From: Alisma plantago-aquatica
Taxonomy: Eukaryota > Streptophyta > Magnoliopsida > Alismatales > Alismataceae
NCBI GenBank assembly: GCA_963693085.1
Contig: OY856409.1
Coordinates: 524,915,303 to 524,979,302 of the forward strand
Length of the DNA: 64,000 nucleotides
Direction: 5' to 3'
The translations under genes and the position numbers were made by a program. Under the pieces are notes generated by a model. The model saw only the letters and a program-made list of their open reading frames with translations, was not told the origin of the DNA and made no database searches. Shown here in pieces: positions 22,190 to 33,300 of the stretch; positions within the stretch are counted from its first letter, which is position 1; every line of letters begins with the position of its first letter.

Positions 22190-23795
22190 CAAAGGGTGAA
22201 GACGTGGGTTACATTCAGCAAAGAACAAGTCGACAATGCCTTCATCTTGCAACTTGAGCCAAATAACATCAAAGAAGCTCTCAAGGATGATGAATGGGTC
22301 CTATATATGCAAGTGGAGTTAGAGAAGTTTGAAAAGAACAAAGTGTGGACCTTAGTGCCAATACCAAATGACAGGAAAATCATTGGTACCGAGTGGGTCT
22401 ACCGCAACAAGCTAGATGAAAGTGGCAAAGTGGTAAGGAACAAAGCAAGGTTAGCTACTCGAGGCTACAACCAATAGGAAGATATTCACTTTGATGAAAC
22501 TTATGCTCCTTCTTGTAGACTTAAATCTATTAGGATGTTACTTGCCTTTTCTAGCTACAAAAATTTCTTGATTTACCAAATGGATGTTAAAACTGCATTT
22601 TTGAATGGTACAATAGAGGAGGAAGTCTATGTGGATCAACCTCTTAGTTTTGAACATGATAAGCTTCCTAACCATATTTATTTGTTGCAAAAATATCTCT
22701 ATGGACTCAAACAAGCCCCTAGAGTTTGGTATGAGAAATTAAAGAACTTTTTTCTATACAATGGCTATGTCACGATCAAAGTTGATTCTACCTTTTTTCT
22801 CAATCACACATCTAGAAAAAATTTTTATCATTCAAATTTATGTTGATGATATCATTTTTGGATGAACCAATCTTGATATTTGCAAGGAGTTTAGTTCTCT
22901 TATGATATGAGTATGATGGATGAGCTTACTTTCTTCCATAGATTTAAAATCAAACAAACAAAGGAAGGAAGGAAACTTCATCAACCACGACAAGTATACA
23001 AGTGAACTTCTTAAGTGCTTTGGGATGGAGAACACCAAGACAATGGACACTCCAATGTCAAACACCGCCAAACTTGATAGAGATGAGGAGGGTGAGAAAG
23101 TGGATGAGAATCTCTATAGAGGCATGATTGATAACTTACTTTATTTAACTACCTCTAGACCTGGTATAGTGTTTAATGTTGCCTTGTGTGCTAGATTTCA
23201 ATCAAGCCCTAGAAAATTCCATCTTATAGCAGTAAAGAGGATTTTGAGGTATCTAGCCAAACCCCATAATTTTGGATTGTGGTATCCCAAGTTAAGGGAC
23301 TTTAATCTTACTATTTATAGGGATGTGGATTATGCAGGGCGATTAATTGATAGAAAGTGCACAACCGGCACTTGCTTCTTCCTAGGACCATGCTTGGTTT
23401 TTTGGTTCTCTAAGAAATAAAACACAACATCTCTTTCAACTACCAAGGCTGAATACATTGCAATAGGGAGTTGTTGTGCCCAAATCCTATGGATGAAGCA
23501 AATGCTCCACGACTTTAACATTAATTTTAATGTTTATCCTATCTATTGTGAGAATACTAGTGAAATCAATCTTTATTATAATCATATATTTCATAGTAGA
23601 GCCAAACATATAGAGGTTCACCACCACTTCCTTTGTGACTACATTTCCAAAAAGGATATTTATATCATGCATGTGGACACGGAGAATCAAATTGCGGACA
23701 CTTTCACAAAAACTCTAGCTAGAGAGACATTTACCTTTATTAGATCAAAACTAGTTATTACTGCTCTTGATGATGTTTATATGCCTTCTGGCTAG
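22190..23795 (+). pseudogene. Reverse transcriptase and RNase H of Sirevirus copy A (broken)
   Basis: RT begins EALKDDEWVLYMQVELEKFE and runs through GTEWVYRNKLDESG, YQMDVKTAFLNGTIEEEVYV and YGLKQAPRVWYEKL to the catalytic YVDD (22839-22850), followed directly by a stop after IIFG. RNase H shows DYAGRLIDRKCTTG, SLSTTKAEYIAI and RAKHIEVHHHFLCDY; ADTFTKTL marks the end of pol. The stop codons after YNQ and after IIFG occur at the same places in copy B, so both were present before duplication. In the family this unit copies RNA to DNA. Confidence 0.9.
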
Positions 23796-24740
23796 ATGTT
23801 CTCATACCTATATGTTCTTGCTCATATATTGATCATCTCTTACTTGAAAGTTCTATAATTGCTTTGTTTTCATGCCTTCTTTTGCTTGTTTTTGGCTATT
23901 TTTTTACAAAAGCATGTTTTACTACAAAATTGTAGCCAATAATGAGTGAAATGTGCCTCAATATGTTCAAAATACATTGTAGGCTAGAAAAATATATTTA
24001 TATAGCACTCTAGTGGACTAGAATACAATTACTTATATTTTAGATAGATTGACTGATTGGCCGAGTTTGATCTGGGAGAAACTCAACCGAACACAACCTG
24101 AGGATTGAACTAAACTGTAGCGTCGACCGAGTTTCCCAAAACCTAAACTCGACCGACAACACTGTTGGGTGGAAAATATATATGTTTTTGTCTGACATAT
24201 CTCCCTATCAACTAGAGAAAGTTGACCGATAACTACTCTCATGCGTTCTTCTCTAACTGAACCTTTCTCCCACCCACTCTGGCCCCATATCAGACATCCT
24301 TACCTCTCCTAACCTCAACCTAGGTGGTTAGGCGGCCTGCATCGTGTGCTATCTCCTTCATTTGTGGTCTTCCCATCTCCTTTTGACCTCCATGGACTCA
24401 AACCATAGGAAACACACCGGACCAGTTGGAGTTCCATAATCTTCCACTGCTCCTAGGCAAGTCTCCCCTTTGATGCCACCTCTTTCATCTCCCCCAAGTC
24501 TTGAATAGGTATAAGGAACTTATTTTCCATTATGTGCCTTATTTGAATAATATTTTGGAACTAATTGAGTGATGCAAGAGGTTGTTGAGGTTTTTAAAGC
24601 TTACCACCTTAGTGCTTTGTGTGTAGAGTGATTTTGCTATACTAATTCTATGTGTAGCATAAAAGTGGTCCATGAATTTTATGCAAACCTCACATGTAAT
24701 TACATAACCCATGTGCCACCGCCAAACACCCAAGCTATCT
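23796..24740 (+). other. Noncoding stretch between pol and the third ORF of Sirevirus A
   Basis: No homology in any frame. It contains a hairpin at 24122-24157 (GTCGACCGAGTTT with AAACTCGACCGAC, two mismatches) related to the LTR palindrome, and a further GAGTTTGATC...GAAACTCAAC near 24062. Confidence 0.6.
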
Positions 24741-25003
24741 TGACCTCCATGTTTGCAGGTACCAAGATTACCATCTCGTAGATTCTTTGAGTACCTATTT
24801 CAATGGTACCGACTTTGCAAACACATGGATGACCTCCTATCACTAGTTCCTTGACCTGGTTGACCCCGAGACTTTCTACAAAAGCTTTGACCATGAGCTT
24901 ACCCTTCCTAACATCCATAAGTTTTTGAAGAGACATGATGTTCTATATAGGAATAAATTCATCTTTCCTACCTCTTCCCTTGACATCAAGACACGTCTTA
25001 TTA
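24741..25003 (+). pseudogene. Third (env-like) ORF of Sirevirus A, 5' part
   Basis: Codons for a stretch equivalent to STYFNGTDFANTWMTSYHQF in copy B, with a stop after SYH. Fragment only: the reading ends at 25003, where a deletion has fused it to the Tekay-like LTR remnant. Position after pol matches the third ORF of Sireviruses, sometimes called env-like; its function is unknown. Confidence 0.6.
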
Positions 25004-26107
25004 CATGATGATTCCACTGCCCCTAGCTTGCTCTAGGATTGTTCTACCCTTTCGGTTAGGGTTTTGACGCAGAAGATGAAGCAAGAAAGGGAAGGGTGTG
25101 TGGGATCCTTTTCAAACTTGACCCTGGGATCTACCCCTTATATAGGGGTGGTTAGTAGTGCCCTAGGACGTTCATCCAAGAGAAAACAAGTTCCCTTCCA
25201 ATAGGAATCATATTCCTTCAATGAGAAGTAATCTTCTCTCTCCTACTTATTTCCTTATTTATCCATATGCTTTAGGAAATTTGAGAATTATCTCTTTTAA
25301 CATCCTTGCTCTTGGCTTTTAATTCATTGGCCACGAAATTACATTCTCTTTTAGTAGAAAATATCTCCCTTTTAATAATACCATGAAAATCATTCATTAT
25401 GCATCACATTATCCTCTTATTTTGCTTTATTGGTATTTTCTCTTTCCTTTTCTCCATTGGGGCTCCTTGGATCTCAAGAAACTCAAATATTTTGAAACCC
25501 TTTTTAATGGATACTCATTATCCTTCTAGATGCATCTATATCCATTATTTCTCATTATTTTGTTTATTTCTTATTAAAATATCTCTTTTTGAGGATTTCT
25601 CTTTATTTCTCTTTTATTTTCCTCATTGGTATTCTTTTTAACATTAGGAATCCTTGGGATATGAAATTCCACCAAGGCTAACAAAATTATACTTCTTTCC
25701 ACTTATTTTCCACATTTTACCATTGTTTTCAATTTCTTTCTTAATAGAGAAATACTTAATTGATCTTTTCTTGTCTTATTGTATTTTCTTTGCAACTTTG
25801 GACTCCTTAGAACCCAAGGAACCCAAAAGGCACGAAATTCATCTTTGGTTTACATCCCTTTGCCTTCTAGAGGTTTCTACCTCGTTCTTTTCTCCATTTT
25901 CTCATTTACTTATTTAATAACTGGATTTTCTTTTTCATTTCCTTGTTATTGGGCCCAATAGCCAATAAAGCCCACAAAACAACCATCAAGGCTATTGTAA
26001 ACGAAATTCATTTATTCAAAACAAATTATATCATTATTTGTTCAAATATCTTTAATATGAGAAATTACATTTATCACCAAAAGAACCCAAAAGTTGGGGT
26101 TGTAACA
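25004..26107. repeat. Remnant of a Tekay-like LTR (right 1.1 kb), copy A
   Basis: Aligns with 61184-62276 of copy B, where the full 3,284-bp LTR is present. It ends GGGGTTGTAACA followed by the target duplication GCTAC (26108-26112). The left end is lost with 2.88 kb of DNA. It contains CCTTATATAGGGG near 25136-25150, a TATA box on either strand. Confidence 0.82.
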
Positions 26108-26461
26108 GCTACCTTCCTTTGTAGCTATGATTGGGTCTCTATACCCAATTATGAGCAAGCAAAGGCTCTACTCGAGTGTGGCATCTCCTGGGAAGAACAA
26201 AAATGCAAGTGGTCTGGTCCTCGCTCTTTTGTTCTTGATGAGGACACCGAGATGACTGATGAGGATATTGATGGTAATGACGATGAGGATGAGGATGAGG
26301 ATGATGGTGATGATGGTGATGATGGCTCTTATGTTGGAGATGATGGTGAGGCTACACCTGGTGCTCTAGATGCACCTTCAGATGGAAATGAGGACTACCA
26401 GCCAGATGATGATGATGATGATGACAACGACCTTGTTGACATAGATGACTTAGATGTTTAG
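26108..26461 (+). pseudogene. Third (env-like) ORF of Sirevirus A, acidic C-terminal part
   Basis: Codes for SYDWVSIPNYEQAKALLECG, then a very acidic tail (runs of Asp and Glu, ending DNDLVDIDDLDV). An open frame of 172 codons starts at 25943, inside the LTR remnant, so about its first 55 residues come from LTR sequence. The real ORF would have started far upstream. Acidic low-complexity C-termini are common in retroelement accessory proteins, so the tail itself does not show function. Confidence 0.65.
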
Positions 26462-26479
26462 TTCTTAGTCTATAGGGTG

Positions 26480-26480
<1 letters not shown>

Positions 26481-26512
<32 letters not shown>
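26481..26512. repeat. (TA)n microsatellite; empty site of the MITE in copy B
   Basis: About 15 TA units. In copy B the same tract is expanded and holds a 338-bp foldback element. Confidence 0.9.
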
Positions 26513-26516
<4 letters not shown>

Positions 26517-26840
26517 AGACCTTCATGTGTTGAACATTTAAGCAATGTATCTAAGGCATACTATTTCCATATCTCATTATTTGTCGTTGGTTTTGTAGTT
26601 TTCATCTAGAGTGGGCATGTCTCTTGTTGTAATCTGATCTTATGTGTACCTTAACTCTATGATTGGCTTTATCTTATGATTTTTTGGTATGTGTTTCCAT
26701 ATTTTAATTATGAGTCTAGATTGCTTGTTCTCTCTTAGTTTTCTATTTTGGTGCTTGCTAAGATTGGTTGCTTGTGCAGTTTGTGCCTATGGATAAGATG
26801 TGTTTTTTAGATCTTCTACCCCTACCTTTTTGATATGGCA

Positions 26841-26854
26841 AAGGGGGAGAAGTG
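26841..26854 (+). other. First purine tract of the Sirevirus 3' region
   Basis: CAAAGGGGGAGAAG. Together with tracts at 27001 and 27112 it fits the multiple-PPT signature described for Sireviruses. Confidence 0.7.
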
Positions 26855-27000
26855 ATCTCAATCATATTGATTTGTGATCCTTTTCTAGTCTATTCTCTAA
26901 AATATCATGTGACTTGTAAGAGGACTCAATAGTATATATGTGTGCTACGATAACTTTGCTTTTTGGAAGATACTAACCATACAGGTGAAGGAATAGAGAA

Positions 27001-27013
27001 ATTGAGGGGGAGC
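27001..27013 (+). other. Second purine tract of the Sirevirus 3' region
   Basis: ATTGAGGGGGAGC, conserved in copy B (63591). Confidence 0.7.
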
Positions 27014-27111
27014 AATTGCTATTGTTCATGCATGTATCCCCTTACCATTCACAAGGTAAAAAATTATATTCTAAATCCTTTTCAATATGTTGAGGAATGA
27101 TTTGTCATCTT

Positions 27112-27126
27112 CAAAAAGGGGGAAAA
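27112..27126 (+). other. Polypurine tract adjoining the 3' LTR of Sirevirus A
   Basis: CAAAAAGGGGGAAAA ends at the first base before TGTTGACC, as expected for the priming tract. Confidence 0.85.
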
Positions 27127-28629
27127 TGTTGACCTAAGTGTTATCCATTGTCCATATATTGATGATGACTTAACCATTCCATTCATATGTAAGTAATATG
27201 TCTATTTGAGATTGATTTCAGGTATTAGGTACATGAAAAGGATCAATTCAATCAAGCCCTAGCTTGATCAGGTTCAAGTCAAAAGCAATGCAAATCCACT
27301 TTTGTGGAAATATCCCCAACAACTTAGGATATTTTTGTAATCATTTGTATAGATGCTATGACATGTAACTAAGATGTGAAAAAATTAGGAGCACTTAATT
27401 CGAATGTTTAATAACTTTAATGACAATTTTTAAAATTCATTACAGAGTGCATGTTCGGTCGAGTTCCATCCTTGATAAACTCGACCGACACCCTTGATGA
27501 ATTTTGGGAATGTCCAGGTTTGGCCGAGTTTACCTCATGATAAAATTGACTGACACCCTACATAGGAAAATTGATTCTAAGCAATTGGTCAATTTTTATC
27601 TAAGATAAACTTGATCAAAAACTCAAAATTAGCTTGTCGCATGGTGCTATCAGTCAAGTTACCTTTATGGAAAATCGACCAACTGTACTATACATAATGT
27701 GTAGAACAAGTGATTCTAGCCATTGGAGTGTTGCAAACATCCAAACATAGATCCGTTGCAACACCCCAATGACTAGAAATAAGTCCTAAGTGCTTCTAGT
27801 GGCTAGTGGACATCCCCAACTATAAATAAGACCCCTTGTACCTCATTCCAAGTTTGCTCCTTCATCCTATTCAAGCTCCTAGCTTTAGTTGAGTGCACTT
27901 TGTCCATTAGAGCCCCTTTCTCTATCTTGTTTACAAATCCAAACGTCCATATGAGTGAGATAGGTTATGTGTGAGAGAGATACTCCATTGTACTCTTGTT
28001 AAGCTCTCAAAGCTTCCTTTTTCCCAAACCCTTTCTTCAAGAAAAGTTGATGAAAGCTTCTCTAAGGTGAAGGAGAAGGTGAAAAGCTTCTCCAAGTTGA
28101 AGGAGAAGGTGAAGGTTGAAGATCCTTGAGTAGAGTGGGTAATTCCTTCAAGGCGGAAGACTCGGTGCAAAAAGGGGAGCTCCTTGGTGAAGGTGCACAT
28201 CTACTTGCAAGCGTGGGTAAGGCATTATAGAGGTTGAAGACTCTACCTCAAAGATAGGTAAGACATTCGTTGGTTTGTTGGCTCCTTTTGGTCCTTAAAA
28301 AGGAAAGGCTAGGTATCCTTGCCCTACAAAATGAAGGCCTTAATTATATGTCTTATAATGGGATAGAAGTATGCAATGGTTGCAAAATCCTAGGGCTTGA
28401 CCTATTTAGGTAGTGGATTGAGTTTCTCCTAGTTTGGCAATTGGAAACACTCTACATAGTTTGTTCTTGTGTTTGTTAAATCTCTCTCATCCCTTCTGTA
28501 TTTTCTTAATTGCACATCAAATTCCATATTTGCAATCCTACTTCTTGAAAGTAATTTGAATGTCTAATTGATTTTGTTTAAGTAATTTTTAGCTCTATTC
28601 ACCGTCCTCTAGAGCCCTTTGATCCAACA
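27127..28629 (+). repeat. 3' LTR of Sirevirus copy A
   Basis: 1,503 bp, TGTTGACCTAAGTG to TTTGATCCAACA. Shares CCATATATTGATGATGAC and other variants with the 3' LTR of copy B against both 5' LTRs. Confidence 0.92.
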
Positions 28630-29239
28630 AAAAGTACCTCTTATATATCTCAAATCCAACCAAAAAGGAAGTTGAAGGACAACGTTGGAAACATAAGCAC
28701 AAGGTTGATCATCATCTAAACCTAGATGAGTTGTTGACCTGGAACATCGAAACTTTGATCCAAAAGTGTAAAATCTGATAAGATGGAGACAAAGGGAATG
28801 CCAGTCTTCTTCTTTGCCTCTTTTTGAACCTATCAAACTACGATAAGGAGGGTACGATGACATGGAGTGCCCAAATCACCTCTCTCCATAATCGATCAGA
28901 AGTAGCAAAGGACAAAATTCATAAGGAAAATATGAAATAACATAATTGGAGAGCCAACACTATTGCATCTAGTCCCCAAACCCTTCCATGAACAAATCAA
29001 AAGAAATTGTGAAGAATTTTTTGAGAATTGACCTAGGTAACAAAAGTAGAAGGAAAAGAGGTGAAAGGAATATATCACGGTGATGACACAATTGTAGGTG
29101 CAAAAAGGTATGTGGTGTATCTGAAAGATACTTTGTACAAGCCCATGTCATACCGAGGTGAGACTCTAGCTGATGATCTCAAAGAGTCCCCGGGTGGTAG
29201 ATGGAGTTTGTATATACAGATGGAGGGGAATCCATGGAG
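28630..29239. other. Unassigned DNA right of copy A
   Basis: Short frames only. A plus-strand frame at 29061-29261 (66 codons, GDDTIVGAKRYVVYLKDTLY in its first half) and a minus-strand frame at 28609-28863 are open, but I recognise neither. No partner elsewhere in the window. Confidence 0.4.
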
Positions 29240-30337
29240 CTATGAGTGTTGGTTCAGGTAAGTCAAGCCACATGGATGCTCTGGGGGATGTTCGGGATAA
29301 CAAGGAAATATTTTGAGAAGAGAAACAGGGAACTAACAAGGATTGAGGCTGACAAGATAGTACATATTGTCAAACCCTATAAAACATAAGATCAAAGGAT
29401 GCAAAAAAATGGGAGAATGTGAAGGGAAAGTTAGATAAAAGAAAGGAGGAAAGTGAGGGAAATCGAGATTGCAGAGGATCATCACTACTGTGCGTGAAGA
29501 AAAAGAAGGAACGTCGACAAATAGTGTGTAAATGGATGGTAGGAGATAACCCACTTGTCACATGATTAGAATCTGGTGACAAAGTGAGAGTCCATATAAA
29601 GATGAAATCATCGTGACAACAACTAATCTGAAACTTTAGGAAAGCAAGAATTATTGAATTAATATTTAGGATATTGGAGTATTTAAAATGTATTTTCTCT
29701 CCTAAATCATACGGGGGTTCAAAAAAATCTTAATTAATACCAAATTTGGCACTTAGGCCAAATTTGATATGTAGAATTCTTGTTCTGCATTACTTTCCAC
29801 TTCAAGAGCCATCAAATATCTTATTTAATATTTTTACACTTATCTCATATTTTCATTTATTTTTTAAATTAAGTCATTCAATATTGTTCAATTAATATGA
29901 TACTTGTATTATTAAATAATTAGGACCCAAAGGATTTGATTTTGATATTAGATTTACCTTTTTATACTTCCTTATACAATACAATTAGAGTTTTCGTCCA
30001 TTTATCTTTATATTTATAATAATATTACATATAGATCATCAACATTCATTATTTTGACTCATATTATATTTATATCATTATCAAAGGGGTTAGGATGTAT
30101 TATTTTGCCAGAATTTCTATTATTTATTCATTTATCCCTTAAGTTCATTGATTCAACATTAACTTATATGATGGCACATTAGTTATTTCAATTTAAATAT
30201 CCAATTATTATCATATTACATGTATAAGACACATTATTGTCCACATGGATTATGTAAACAACTACTTATTAGTGATCAAGATGATATATATTAAATATTT
30301 AACAAACTTATTATATATTATGCCATGGTTAGGTTCC
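29240..30337. repeat. Dispersed repeat, copy 2 (partner 8440-9535)
   Basis: Same order of landmarks as copy 1, from CATGGATGCTCTGGGGGATG to GCCATGGTTAGGTTCCATA. Small indels and many substitutions. No coding content. Confidence 0.65.
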
Positions 30338-33300
30338 ATATATTTGAAAATGATAGGATATAACAATCCTAAGTGTCCCCATATATTCACTAATATATGA
30401 CTCCGAGCATATTCACACAATTCCATGGTGGTATAAAATTAAAACATTTCACTATACCTCCTAAAGACCCAAGGGAATATATCTACTGACTCGTGTCTCT
30501 ACAACTTATGTTTCTTTTTGATGATTAGGTTCATTGCTCTATGACTACATCAACCAGAGTATAAAGAAAACTACCAATGACAAGCAAATATTTAAGTAGT
30601 AATAACTTCAAAAGATATGAAACATTTCACCATCATGGTTCAACTTCGCAAGATACGACACACATGTTACACCTCTAGTCACATCAAGACATTTCTCATA
30701 AACTCATTCCTCTAACATAGAGATGGATACTAGGTATCGTAAAAACCATCATTTTTTGTACATTAGGTATTCATAGTGGGATGTAGCAAAATATATTCCT
30801 TTCTACAATGAAGGAGATATCTTTATGTATGCCAACAACATAGCAAAAGTATAATAAATAATGGCATATACTTAAGGCATACAATATGCAAGATCAACTT
30901 GCAAGTTAACATCTTATAAACATGCGAATCATATTTTAGCACCAACAAATAAATCTTAAGCTTCTCTTACCATAATAATTTATATCCTCACTATATAATA
31001 ATGAATAACCATCCTTTGGTATGTAACCTCATCATGCACTCCGTAAACCCATTGATCTAGGCTCAAGGTACATAAAGCTACCATCTTTTTCATAGGGTAT
31101 ATAATAGCTCGATCTATGGCATACAAATAATATTCTATAAATAATTCAAAGGTTATATCACTCGTGTGACATGGGAAAAACAAGTCTACAGATGAAAAGC
31201 AACTATAAAGCTTTAAGCTTTATGACAAACTCCAATGTCGAAGGAAAACTCTCCAAGATATGATTGCCTCCCCTTACCCTCTATAGTTGTTGATTCACAA
31301 CCAAAGGCAACTAAGAAAACAAGGTGTAAGATTCTTCAACCAAAAACCTTGAGAAAAATCACCTAGAATAATGTCCATAAAGAACAATAAGCCGAAAGAT
31401 CACCAAAGGATCACAATATTGAGGTTCAACGTATCCAAATCTGAGCTCAGAAGCCATTTGATGGCTTGACACACATTAGTAGAGAAAATGAGGGAGATCA
31501 TGTTGAAGGCAAAGACCGATGAAGACAAAAATCTCATAGGTTGTCGTCAATCGAGTGGCATTTGTCTCTGTAATAGCACTTCTAGGCTCAGCTCACATGA
31601 GTGAGACAAGAAGGTAACTCTAGAGAGTATATATAGCTCCAAAGGAAAAAGAAAATCAGTCAAACTATCATGTCATGGGAAAAAAGGTTGTACTCTCATT
31701 CATCGATCAACCATTCCGTCGATAGACAGACCCTAACGTTCCATCAATATGCATGATCAAGTATCCCATTGGCAGATACAAGCTGGAAACCTTTCAATTA
31801 TTCTCATTGGTTCAAGCTTTTCAAAAAACATCATAAGACACACCACATAGCACCATCAGTAGAGCGCTTGTATAAAATTATTGATATCGATGGTGTAGGC
31901 TTCCCATTGGTACTCAACTGACATTAACCCACCACCCAGCCAACCATCCATCGTCAATAGACAACAAACAAAAACATAGAGAATCACACAACCTAATGCT
32001 TCCATTGATTCTCTAATGGTGGAAGGATAGGACAATTTTGTTGGTCTTCAATCGATGAAAAACTAGGCACACACACAAACTGACCAAAAGGCAAGAAAGG
32101 TCAACTAGTTCTCAATTGATTGACAAGCCAAGCACACTTCCATCTGACCTCTAGCAATTGAATTTTAGACCACTCTCATCGGCTTTCAACTAATGAGAAA
32201 ACATTGAGGCTAGGTTAGACCACCCAAGTACTTCCACCTAAGGCTAAATAAACGAGAGAAGAAAATAATAACATTCTATGCACAACCTATAAGGAAACCC
32301 TCAACCTAGGGTGGTTTGTACATAAGCCCACAAGAAAAATGCCCTTCAACTATGAACGTGCTATAGCAAGCATCTAAACATATGATAAAGTTAAGAAAAT
32401 AGGATTAAGGGGTTAATCAAGGGCATGGATCTCATACTCAGATCGATTGATGTAACCATGTCTTGGACTGATCTTGTACATGTCTTTATGTGTTGTTAGC
32501 ATTTTTGTCATGCATGTACAAACTTTTTTTATCTATCGTGTTAAAATCCTTTACACTTTTTATATATGCAAAAAAAACTTATCCAAAATTTAATTCAAGC
32601 TATAATGAAATATTAATAAAGCATCATGAAATTAAATTCAAAAACCAATAAGCTGAGATTAGGCTTTCCATAACCCTATATTACCATATACACATAAACT
32701 TGATTGAAATAGAAACAAAGTTGAAAACAAAATTAGGGTTTTCCAAGGAGGTGTAAGCCACTACCAGAAAAAATCTAGGGATTGATCTTTTTGATAAGTC
32801 TAGACAATGAAAAAAGGTAAGAAAATACGTAGAATAGAGAAATGAAAATAAAAAGATATATGTTTAAGAGAAATATGAAATAAAACCAAATGAATGATAT
32901 ATATTAGGATGTGTTGGATTACTTCAGGAACAATGAGAAAATACATGGGCGGTGCAAGACAATAGGATCTTTGGTCTAACCCACAAAAGCTAAAATAAAT
33001 TTGAATGTGATATATGTTATGCAACAAAATACATGTATATTAAAATATTGAATGATTAAATTGATAATATAGACTTTTTAAACCTGACCTTTTCTATCCT
33101 ATTACAATTACATATCTTGAATTATAAAAATAATACAAAATGATGCACCTAGTCTAATTTGATCATGTAAAATCAAATATTTTTATGGATTTTTAGATCA
33201 ATTTATATCTCATCTAATGTATTATGTTATATTAATATTACTACATTATGTTACTCTAATTAATAAAATACATGAACATTTGGGATGGATTTTGTTTACA

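Larger units (their letters stand above)
10688..28629 (+). repeat. Segmental duplication, copy A
   Basis: Collinear with 44323-64000 in the same orientation. The offset is 33,635 bp at the left edge, 33,303 bp over 15.6-19.3 kb, 33,297 bp in the RT region, and changes at each indel. It includes the split LTR with Cassandra, the hAT pseudogene and the Sirevirus-like element. The left breakpoint is at GGAGATGGTATGCACTCC. The right one cannot be tested, because copy B runs off the window inside its 3' LTR. Confidence 0.9.
17215..28629 (+). mobile_element. Sirevirus-like Ty1/copia retrotransposon, copy A (11.4 kb, nested insert included)
   Basis: Two LTRs of about 1.5 kb, a tRNA-Met PBS, gag with CCHC knuckle and coiled coil, protease, integrase, RT and RNase H in copia order, then a long 3' region with another ORF and three purine tracts before the 3' LTR. 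Long LTRs, a third ORF after pol and repeated PPTs fit the plant Sirevirus genus. The element is dead: every domain has stops or frameshifts. The flanks (CAACA left, AAAAG right) do not match as a target duplication. Part of a Tekay-like LTR interrupts the third ORF. Confidence 0.88.

Noticed and set aside
25399..25917. Hydrophobic frames at 25399-25641 and 25654-25917 (and 61579-62086) as membrane proteins
   Set aside because: Phe/Leu/Ser-rich translations of a T-rich part of the Tekay-like LTR; frames shift between the two copies.
29061..29261. 66-codon plus-strand frame as a gene
   Set aside because: No family recognised, no context, and a frame of this length is expected by chance in this amount of sequence.
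31540..32170. An LTR with ATCGAT-type palindromes
   Set aside because: The style fits, but no TG...CA ends, PBS, TATA box or partner could be found.
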